DNA of 5,117 nt from Neisseriales bacterium. Lineage in GTDB: Bacteria; Pseudomonadota; Gammaproteobacteria; Burkholderiales; UBA11063. Every line of letters begins with the position of its first letter. The first letter of the stretch is position 1. Positions 1-5,117 of this stretch are shown in pieces. The DNA lies in contig SSGY01000139.1 in NCBI GenBank assembly GCA_008017145.1, forward strand, positions 1 through 5,117. Direction: 5' to 3'. Under the pieces are notes generated by a model, which was given only the letters and a program-made list of their open reading frames with translations, was not told the DNA's origin and searched no databases. The position numbers were made by a program, and so were the translations under genes.

Positions 1-56
1 AACTAATGGAGCAGTTTGATCAACAGATTGTTGATTGGTTGCGCCAACAAACTTAA
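1..56 (+). CDS. C-terminal tail of an unidentified protein (5' end outside window)
   Basis: Of the three forward frames, only the one beginning at base 3 stays open, and it ends at a TAA at 54-56. The visible tail is LMEQFDQQIVDWLRQQT. It looks like an amphipathic C-terminal helix of a soluble protein; alpha/beta hydrolases often end in a helix of this kind with a WL pair, but 17 residues are too few to name a family. An intrinsic terminator starts 7 bases after the stop, which supports this being a real gene end. The function is unknown. Confidence 0.6.
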   Translation, partial: LMEQFDQQIVDWLRQQT

Positions 57-62
57 TTTTAG

Positions 63-89
63 AGCTTCACTCTTTTGTGAAGCTTTTTT
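63..89 (+). terminator. Rho-independent terminator of the upstream gene
   Basis: A perfect 8-bp stem, AGCTTCAC (63-70) with GTGAAGCT (77-84), closes a 6-base loop (TCTTTT) and runs directly into a T tract at 84-89. It begins 7 bases after the stop codon at 54-56, the usual position for an intrinsic terminator. It lies only 14 bases before the hrpA start codon, so it separates hrpA from the preceding gene unless there is read-through. Confidence 0.85.
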
Positions 90-94
90 AATAT
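66..94 (+). promoter_or_regulatory. Possible hrpA promoter overlapping the terminator
   Basis: TTCACT (66-71, 4 of 6 matches to TTGACA) and TAATAT (89-94, 4 of 6 matches to TATAAT) are separated by 17 bases. Initiation would fall near 101-102, giving an almost leaderless hrpA mRNA. An alternative pair, TTGATT (31-36) and TAATTT (54-59), also has a 17-base spacer and would leave a leader of roughly 40 bases. Both are weak matches in AT-rich DNA, where such pairs are common. The case for some promoter here rests mainly on hrpA needing one downstream of, or overlapping, the terminator. Confidence 0.2.
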
Positions 95-103
95 ATTGAG
101 AAT

Positions 104-3100
104 ATGAATAATTTAGAACTTACTAGTCTGATTGAACAGACTAATTCAACTTATAAACGCTATTGGCTGAATCAATTACAACGCTTAGAAAAACAGCCAG
201 CGAGGCTTGCGAAATTAGTACAATCTATTGAGTATGAGTTAGCTAATTTGCAGTTACGTAAAGATTTATTAACTAAGACGAAGATTAATTATCCCGGTGA
301 ATTACCTGTTAGCCAAGATGTAAATAACATTAAACAAGTAATTTCTACTAATCAAGTAACTATTGTCTGTGGTGAAACTGGTTCGGGTAAAACTACACAG
401 TTGCCCAAAGTATTACTTGAATTAGGCTACGGGGTTAATGGTTTGATTGGGCATACGCAACCGCGTCGAATTGCGGCGCGTTCCTTGGCTACGCGGATTG
501 CAGAAGAACTAGGCTGCCAGAATCATGAAAATAATCTGGTTGGCTATAAAATGCGTTTTCATGATCGTACTAGTCATTCGACGATGCTTAAATTAATGAC
601 TGATGGGATATTATTACAAGAAATTCAGAATGATAAATTACTCTTGCAATATTCGGCATTAATTATTGATGAGGTGCATGAGCGTAGTCTAAACATCGAT
701 TTTATCCTAGGCTATTTACAACAACTGGTTAAACGCCGTCCTGACTTAAAAATTATTATTACCTCAGCAACGATTGAGAATGAGAAACTACAACGCTTTT
801 TTGCTGGTGCACCTTTAGTTAATGTCAGTGGTAAAACCTATCCGGTGGATATTATTTACCAACCTTATAGTGAAGAAGATGACGATGTCAACCTTAATCA
901 AGCGATCTATCAGGCAATTGATGCAGCTTTATCTGTCGAGCGCGGTAATGGTTTAGTCTTTTTGCCGGGTGAGCGTGAGATCAAAAATTGCCTCAATTAT
1001 TTGCGCAAAACTGATCTTAAACATTGTACCTTATTACCACTATATTCACGGCAAAATAACGAAGAACAAGCCAAAATTTTTAGTAATGATGGAGGCTTGA
1101 AGATAATCTTAGCGACTAATATAGCAGAAACATCATTGACTATTCCCGGAATTAAGTTTGTAATTGATAGCGGTATTGCGCGGGTTAAGCGTTACAGTTT
1201 ACGCAATCGGGTTGAGCAATTGCAGGTTGAATCCATTTCGCAAGCATCAAGCCGTCAACGCGCTGGGCGTGCTGGGCGGGTGAGTCATGGTTTATGCGTA
1301 CGCTTATTTAGCGAGCAAGAATTTAACCTCCGTCCACAATTTACTGAGCCAGAGTTATTGCGGAGTAATTTGGCGAATGTTATTTTACGCTTGCTCAGCT
1401 TAAACTTGGGTGATCCAGCGAGTTTTCCATTTTTAGACCAACCAGAAAATAAAGCATTTAATGATGGATTTCGTACCTTGTACCAAGTCGGTGCGATTAG
1501 TGAAGAGAATGAAATTACGCCTCTTGGACGCAAATTAGCTCAGCTTCCGGTAGATGTGCAGCTAGCGCGCGTTTTAATTGCTGCGGCAGAGCAATTTGCC
1601 TGTTTGTCGGAAGCTCTGGTAATAGTTGCCTTTTTGGCGATTCAAGATCCACGAGAATTTCCTTTGGAACAGCAGCAGCTAAGTCGTGAACGTCACGCTC
1701 TCTGGGCGGATAAACAATCTGAATTTATGCAAATTCTCAATCTTTGGCGCTGGTATCATGAGCAATTAACACATAAAAAATCTAATAAAAAACTCTTGGA
1801 AGTTTGTCATAAACAATTTGTTTCCTTACTGCGTTTGCGTGAATGGCATGAGTTGCACCGCCAATTAAAGGAGTCATTAACCGCACTTGGCTACCGTGAA
1901 AATAGCACTCCAGCGAGTTATGCCAATCTACACACTGCTTTATTGGCTGGATTTATCGTAAATATCGGGCAACGCGATATAGTTGAAAATTATTATTTGA
2001 GCACCAATGGGCGCAAGTTCTTGATTCATCCCTCTGCGATTGTTGATGGTGCTAAGTGGATGGTAACCGCCAATTTAGTTGAAACTTCACGTTTGTATGC
2101 GCGTAATAGCGCTTTTATTGAACCACAGTGGCTAAATCAGGTAGCTGGGCATCTCTATAAATACACCTATAGTCACGAACATTGGGATAAAAAACGTGGT
2201 GAAGTTGTAGCTACTAAATCAGCGTTACTTTATGGCTTGCAAATTAGTCAAACGAAGGTATCTCTTGGTACGCTTAATCCAGAGCTGGCGCGTGAAGTGT
2301 TTATTCGTGAAGCTTTAGCTGCGAATCAAATGTTAAAAAATTACGCTTTTTTGCAGCATAACCAGCAAGTTATCCGTGAGCTGGAAAAGTTGGAAGATAA
2401 GTTACGTACATCGCTAACCATCATGGATGATGAGCTTTATACGTTCTATAATGCTCAGTTACCAGCAGATGTATTTGATGTACCAAGTTTAGAGCAGTTT
2501 CTTATCCACAATGAAGCTAAGCTTAAAATTAACCTAGCGGCAATGATTGAGCGACTTAATTCGAGTACTACTACGGTTAATTTATTTCCTGATTCAATTA
2601 TTAATCAGCAGCAAGAAATTAGATTAAAATATGTGTTTGATCATAGTAGTGCTGAAGATGGTGTAATTGCGATCATTGATTTGGCGAAACTAACTCTGCT
2701 TGATGAGAATTTATTTCAATGGCTAGTGCCAGGTTTGATTCGCGATAAGGTAACTTATCTAATCAAAGCTTTGCCTAAATCACAACGCCTGCAGTTTAAT
2801 CCACAGCAGGAATCAATCAGCGAGTTTTTAGAGTTTGCCGACAGTGAACAGAATTTTTTACAACAGTTTATTAATTATAGCGAACAATATAAAAAAATTA
2901 AGCTCAGTTACCCTGATTTACTTAAAATAGAATTTCCAGTTCCATTACGCTGTCATTTTAGAATTGTTGATAATAAAAAAGTTATCGCTTCTGGTGATGA
3001 TTTAGCCGAACTTAAGCTTAAATTAACTCCACGCTTAAATGAGATAGTAGTTAAACATAGTTCTAAACATCAAATTAGTAACATTAGTGGCTATATACCA

Positions 3101-3952
3101 GAACTACAGCAGCTACTGCAGGAGGTTAAACTTGGCACAAGTAAACAAGAGCTAACTGGTTATAATAGTTTGATTGTTGAGAAAGATGGTGGGATAAGTT
3201 TTGGCGTGGTCTCAGAATTAGCTAAAGCACGTACCAGTAGTTATCGTGGCTTAGTACAACTAATTAAACTGCAGCTTAAAGAGCAACAAAAGTATCTTTT
3301 GGGTAAAAAGCTAGCTGGATTTGCTGAAATTTCAATGGCATTAATTAATGTTTATACTAAAGATGAACTGACGTTAAGTTGCAGTAATTATGTTTTAAAT
3401 ATGGCAATTAGCGAAGTTATGGCTGAAGCTGCTGCTTTAAGCGCAGATGAGTTTCAAGCAATGGTTGTTGCTATTCGCGCTCAAGTTAGCCCTTGTTTAC
3501 AGGGTTTTAGTAGTTGTTTAGTTTCGCTTGCCAAACTGTATCAGGAAATAAAGTTAAAGTTAGCGAAACATCCATTAGCAGAATCAATTAATCTTCAATT
3601 GGATGACTTAATTTATCCAGAGTTTTTGTCTTTTACACGCTTTGCTAATCTGCAGAATTATCCGCGTTATTTACAAGCTATTTTACTCAGGATGAACAAG
3701 TATTCTCAGCTGTCTCAGCGTGATCAAGTTCTTGAAGATGAGGTCAATCAGATTTATGATAAATGGTATAATTATGTCGACGAATTAGAATCGCGTAACA
3801 AGATTGTTACGCGAGAACTTTATGATTTTAGATACAAAATAGAAGAACTACGTGTTTCTTTCTTTGCGCAGGAGTTAAAAACGCTCTATCCTGTGTCCAG
3901 CAAGCGATTATTGAACGAATTAGAGCAATTATACTTACAAAACTTAACTTAA
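104..3952 (+). CDS. hrpA: ATP-dependent RNA helicase HrpA (DEAH/RHA family, DEVH variant)
   Basis: A 1282-residue protein, close to the 1300 residues of E. coli HrpA. By family knowledge it is a cytoplasmic 3'-5' RNA helicase linked to mRNA processing and rescue of stalled ribosomes. Visible motifs: I GETGSGKTTQ (90-99), Ia TQPRR (118-122), Ib TDGILLQEI (166-174), II DEVH (189-192) where E. coli has DEAH, III SAT (221-223), V ATNIAETSLTIPG (337-349) and VI QRAGRAGR (385-392). Winged-helix and ratchet regions follow at about 400-520. The OB-fold region at about 605-690 carries NLHTALLAGFIVNIGQRD (608-625). The DUF3418 region runs from about 700 to the end, with FQWLVPGLIRDK (871-882) and EELRVSFFAQEL (1247-1258). 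No frameshift or truncation is seen. The ATG at 104 places motif I at residue 90, about as in E. coli HrpA. The Shine-Dalgarno is poor (GAG at 98-100, only 3 bases before ATG). nagB follows after 10 bases. Confidence 0.97.
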   Translation: MNNLELTSLIEQTNSTYKRYWLNQLQRLEKQPARLAKLVQSIEYELANLQLRKDLLTKTKINYPGELPVSQDVNNIKQVISTNQVTIVCGETGSGKTTQLPKVLLELGYGVNGLIGHTQPRRIAARSLATRIAEELGCQNHENNLVGYKMRFHDRTSHSTMLKLMTDGILLQEIQNDKLLLQYSALIIDEVHERSLNIDFILGYLQQLVKRRPDLKIIITSATIENEKLQRFFAGAPLVNVSGKTYPVDIIYQPYSEEDDDVNLNQAIYQAIDAALSVERGNGLVFLPGEREIKNCLNYLRKTDLKHCTLLPLYSRQNNEEQAKIFSNDGGLKIILATNIAETSLTIPGIKFVIDSGIARVKRYSLRNRVEQLQVESISQASSRQRAGRAGRVSHGLCVRLFSEQEFNLRPQFTEPELLRSNLANVILRLLSLNLGDPASFPFLDQPENKAFNDGFRTLYQVGAISEENEITPLGRKLAQLPVDVQLARVLIAAAEQFACLSEALVIVAFLAIQDPREFPLEQQQLSRERHALWADKQSEFMQILNLWRWYHEQLTHKKSNKKLLEVCHKQFVSLLRLREWHELHRQLKESLTALGYRENSTPASYANLHTALLAGFIVNIGQRDIVENYYLSTNGRKFLIHPSAIVDGAKWMVTANLVETSRLYARNSAFIEPQWLNQVAGHLYKYTYSHEHWDKKRGEVVATKSALLYGLQISQTKVSLGTLNPELAREVFIREALAANQMLKNYAFLQHNQQVIRELEKLEDKLRTSLTIMDDELYTFYNAQLPADVFDVPSLEQFLIHNEAKLKINLAAMIERLNSSTTTVNLFPDSIINQQQEIRLKYVFDHSSAEDGVIAIIDLAKLTLLDENLFQWLVPGLIRDKVTYLIKALPKSQRLQFNPQQESISEFLEFADSEQNFLQQFINYSEQYKKIKLSYPDLLKIEFPVPLRCHFRIVDNKKVIASGDDLAELKLKLTPRLNEIVVKHSSKHQISNISGYIPELQQLLQEVKLGTSKQELTGYNSLIVEKDGGISFGVVSELAKARTSSYRGLVQLIKLQLKEQQKYLLGKKLAGFAEISMALINVYTKDELTLSCSNYVLNMAISEVMAEAAALSADEFQAMVVAIRAQVSPCLQGFSSCLVSLAKLYQEIKLKLAKHPLAESINLQLDDLIYPEFLSFTRFANLQNYPRYLQAILLRMNKYSQLSQRDQVLEDEVNQIYDKWYNYVDELESRNKIVTRELYDFRYKIEELRVSFFAQELKTLYPVSSKRLLNELEQLYLQNLT
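3791..3814. repeat. 24-bp near-perfect palindrome inside hrpA
   Basis: TCGCGTAACAA (3791-3801) is the exact reverse complement of TTGTTACGCGA (3804-3814), with only GA between them. It lies within the hrpA reading frame, about 140 bases before its stop and 150 before nagB. As RNA it would fold into a stem of about 10 bp with a 4-base loop. As DNA it has the symmetry of a binding site for a dimeric regulator. No T tract follows, so it is not a terminator. I do not recognise the motif. It might only reflect the codons for SRNKIVTRE, but 11 matched pairs are unlikely by chance in a window of this size. Confidence 0.6.
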
Positions 3953-3957
3953 AGGAG
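3952..3957 (+). promoter_or_regulatory. Strong ribosome binding site of nagB
   Basis: AAGGAG lies 5 bases before the nagB ATG at 3963, and its first base is the last base of the hrpA TAA stop. This fixes the nagB start. It also makes translational coupling likely, because ribosomes terminating on hrpA cover the site. It contrasts with the poor Shine-Dalgarno of hrpA itself. Confidence 0.85.
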
Positions 3958-3962
3958 TTGTT

Positions 3963-4772
3963 ATGCGATTATTAATTTCAAAACATAATATTGGTAAATG
4001 GGCTGCACATTATGTTGCCGATAAAATTAACGCCTTTAACCCAAGTGCTGAGCGCTTGTTTGTGTTGGGTTTACCAACAGGTTCTACTCCGTTGGATATG
4101 TATCGTGAATTAATTGAACTAAATAAAGCTGGCAAAGTTAGTTTTAAATATGTTGCAACGTTTAATATGGATGAGTATGTTGGCTTGGCTGAGGATCACC
4201 CTGAGTCATATCATTATTATATGCATCATCATTTTTTTGATCACATTGATATTGAACCTAGCAATATTCATATCTTGGATGGTAATGCTACTGATTTAGA
4301 TGCGGAATGTGAAAAATATGAAGCGCAGATTGCTAAATTAGGTGGTATTCATCTGCAACTTGGTGGTGTAGGTGAAGATGGTCATCTGGCATTCAACGAA
4401 CCAGGTTCGTCATTAGCTTCAAAAACTCGCAGTAAAGATCTTAATTTATCAACTATTATTGCTAACTCACGTTTCTTTGATGGTGATATTAGTAAAACTC
4501 CGAAATTAGCGTTAACTATTGGTATTGATACGGTTATGCAAGCTAAAGATGTAGTGATTATGGTTAAAGGATTGGCTAAAGCTCCTGCAGTTTATCAAGC
4601 GATTGAAGGTGCAGTATCCAGCATGTGCCCGATTACAGCATTACAATATCACCGTAAAGCATTGATTGTCTGTGATGAACCAGCCGCGTATGACCTACGT
4701 CTTAAAACAATTAAGTATTTTGAAAATATGCAGGATGACTATTCTGCATTAGAACAAAAGTTAAGTCGTTAA
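3963..4772 (+). CDS. nagB: Glucosamine-6-phosphate deaminase NagB
   Basis: Converts glucosamine 6-phosphate and water to fructose 6-phosphate and ammonium, the last step of N-acetylglucosamine and glucosamine catabolism in the cytoplasm. The 269-residue length matches the family (E. coli 266). Signatures are LGLPTGSTP (35-43), FNMDEYVGL (67-75), GGVGEDGHLAFNEP (134-147) and NSRFFDGD (168-175). Aligned with E. coli two residues longer at the N-terminus, the catalytic residues are Asp70, Asp139, His141 and Glu146. Residues of the E. coli allosteric pocket for N-acetylglucosamine 6-phosphate also appear kept (Ser149, Arg156, Lys158, Tyr252), so hexameric allosteric control is likely. A short His run (88-90) is present near the helix ending FFDH. 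The gene sits 10 bases after hrpA and is followed by a terminator-like hairpin. No nagA, nagC or transporter gene is visible beside it, which is unusual. Confidence 0.97.
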   Translation: MRLLISKHNIGKWAAHYVADKINAFNPSAERLFVLGLPTGSTPLDMYRELIELNKAGKVSFKYVATFNMDEYVGLAEDHPESYHYYMHHHFFDHIDIEPSNIHILDGNATDLDAECEKYEAQIAKLGGIHLQLGGVGEDGHLAFNEPGSSLASKTRSKDLNLSTIIANSRFFDGDISKTPKLALTIGIDTVMQAKDVVIMVKGLAKAPAVYQAIEGAVSSMCPITALQYHRKALIVCDEPAAYDLRLKTIKYFENMQDDYSALEQKLSR

Positions 4773-4789
4773 TAGTTATACTTATCGCC

Positions 4790-4894
4790 TTTGACTCTTG
4801 GACTTGTTGGATTTCAAAAAAGATTCCCTATGTAGTGTAGCCCTTATCTACACTGCGCCGTCTTTTTTAAATTCTTGCACGTCCAAAAGTCAAA
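4790..4894. repeat. Nested inverted repeat filling the nagB downstream region
   Basis: Three layers of complementary arms share one centre. Outer: TTTGACTCTTGGAC (4790-4803) pairs with GTCCAAAAGTCAAA (4881-4894), 14 positions with one mismatch. Middle: AAAAAAGA (4816-4823) pairs exactly with TCTTTTTT (4861-4868), and ATTT (4811-4814) with AAAT (4869-4872) extends it if C4815 is bulged. Inner: AGTGTAG (4834-4840) pairs exactly with CTACACT (4848-4854) around a 7-base loop. The whole could fold as one long hairpin of about 105 bases. It could be an elaborate terminator, a small MITE-like element with terminal inverted repeats, or a structured leader. A TACTT at 4779-4783 and again at 4895-4899 is a weak hint of a target duplication, but the left copy does not abut the repeat. 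No ORF lies inside. Confidence 0.7.
4816..4868 (+). terminator. Probable bidirectional intrinsic terminator after nagB
   Basis: A stem of AGTGTAG (4834-4840) with CTACACT (4848-4854), extendable by a G-T and a G-C pair, is followed six or so bases later by TCTTTTTT (4861-4868). The mirror-image AAAAAAGA at 4816-4823 gives the same stem-then-T-run arrangement on the minus strand. It starts 44 bases after the nagB stop, suitable for ending the hrpA-nagB transcript. The gap of several bases between stem and T run is looser than in a textbook terminator, so its efficiency is uncertain. Confidence 0.65.
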
Positions 4895-4913
4895 TACTTC
4901 GAGCATATAGCTT

Positions 4914-4918
4914 AAGGA
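4914..4918 (+). promoter_or_regulatory. Ribosome binding site of the TolC-like gene
   Basis: AAGGA lies 10 bases before the ATG at 4929. It supports this start, and the frame stays open from there to the window edge. No convincing -35/-10 pair was found between the inverted repeat and this site; TATAGC at 4906-4911 is the best -10 look-alike but has no matching -35. Confidence 0.6.
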
Positions 4919-4928
4919 AATTAACTGA

Positions 4929-5117
4929 ATGCGTAGATCGGTTTTAGTAGTTGTATTAGTTTGCTGTGTTGAATGTAGTTATGCAGGTTTTATTAGCTCT
5001 GTAAACAGTTTATTTGGCGTTGGTGGTTCGCATAAACATCGTAAAACTACGGTTGTCAAAGATCAAGATGATTCTCTACAGCTCTATCAGCAATTTTGTA
5101 CTAATAATCCTACTATG
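4929..5117 (+). CDS. N-terminus of a secreted, probably TolC-like outer-membrane protein (3' end outside window)
   Basis: The frame is open for 63 codons to the edge. Residues 1-19 form a type I signal peptide: two arginines, a hydrophobic core VLVVVLVCC and a SYA|G cleavage site. No good lipobox is present although several cysteines occur. A polar linker follows (about 20-46, including SHKHRK at 34-39). SLQLYQQFCTNNPTM (49-63) then resembles the start of mature E. coli TolC, where LMQVYQQARLSNPEL begins the first helix. From this I infer an outer-membrane efflux or type I secretion channel. The extra linker before the domain and the Cys in the first helix are not typical. The domain match rests on about 15 residues, so the secreted nature is much surer than the family. 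It has its own Shine-Dalgarno and is separated from nagB by a terminator-like hairpin, so it is likely a separate unit. Confidence 0.6.
   Translation, partial: MRRSVLVVVLVCCVECSYAGFISSVNSLFGVGGSHKHRKTTVVKDQDDSLQLYQQFCTNNPTM

Noticed and set aside
19..35. Short palindrome ATCAACA / TGTTGAT with a 3-base centre in the upstream gene tail, sharing AGATTGTT with the palindrome at 3791-3814
   Set aside because: Seven-base arms are expected about once by chance in a window this size, the arms differ from the hrpA palindrome outside a short core, and it lies within coding sequence.
1285..1533. An 82-codon open frame on the minus strand within hrpA
   Set aside because: It lies fully antisense to a conserved part of the helicase, has no recognisable domain, and is best explained as a shadow of the hrpA codons.
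3121..3134. Internal GGAGGT followed by TTG, resembling an internal translation start in hrpA
   Set aside because: The TTG is out of the hrpA frame, no long frame starts from it, and the surrounding hrpA frame is conserved DUF3418 sequence.
4779..4899. TACTT direct repeat (4779-4783 and 4895-4899) as a target-site duplication around the inverted repeat
   Set aside because: Five AT-rich bases are weak evidence, and six unpaired bases separate the left copy from the repeat arm, so the boundaries do not fit a clean insertion.
4960..4980. Possible lipoprotein lipobox among the cysteines of the TolC-like signal peptide
   Set aside because: Residues before each cysteine (LVC, VCC, VEC) do not fit the small-residue requirement of a lipobox, whereas SYA|G is a good signal peptidase I site.

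Overview
The window is AT-rich bacterial DNA. It holds two complete genes on the + strand, the last codons of a third gene at the left edge and the first 63 codons of a fourth at the right edge. The long helicase has the full HrpA architecture, including the C-terminal DUF3418 region, and the deaminase closely resembles the E. coli/Pasteurellaceae type of NagB. Together with a TolC-like outer-membrane protein start, this points to a low-GC gamma- or betaproteobacterium. I cannot place it more precisely from sequence alone.

Layout from left to right: positions 1-56 are the C-terminal tail of an unidentified protein, followed by a compact intrinsic terminator (63-89). Only 14 bases later hrpA starts (104-3952), encoding a 1282-residue DEAH-type RNA helicase whose Walker B box reads DEVH. 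A 24-bp near-perfect palindrome lies inside its last quarter (3791-3814). nagB (3963-4772, glucosamine-6-phosphate deaminase) follows after 10 bases, with a strong Shine-Dalgarno that overlaps the hrpA stop codon, so the two are probably co-transcribed. The intergenic stretch 4773-4928 is dominated by a nested inverted repeat (4790-4894) whose inner part looks like a bidirectional intrinsic terminator. After it, a gene with its own Shine-Dalgarno begins at 4929. It encodes a signal peptide and then a segment resembling the start of mature TolC, and it runs off the right edge.

Functionally these are housekeeping genes: RNA remodelling or ribosome rescue (HrpA), amino-sugar catabolism feeding fructose-6-phosphate into glycolysis (NagB), and probably export across the outer membrane (TolC-like). 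No mobile-element gene, CRISPR array, tRNA or rRNA was recognised. The non-standard signals are the nested inverted repeat after nagB, the palindrome within hrpA, the lack of room for a normal leader before hrpA, and the unusual hrpA-nagB pairing. No intergenic stretch exceeds 300 bases.
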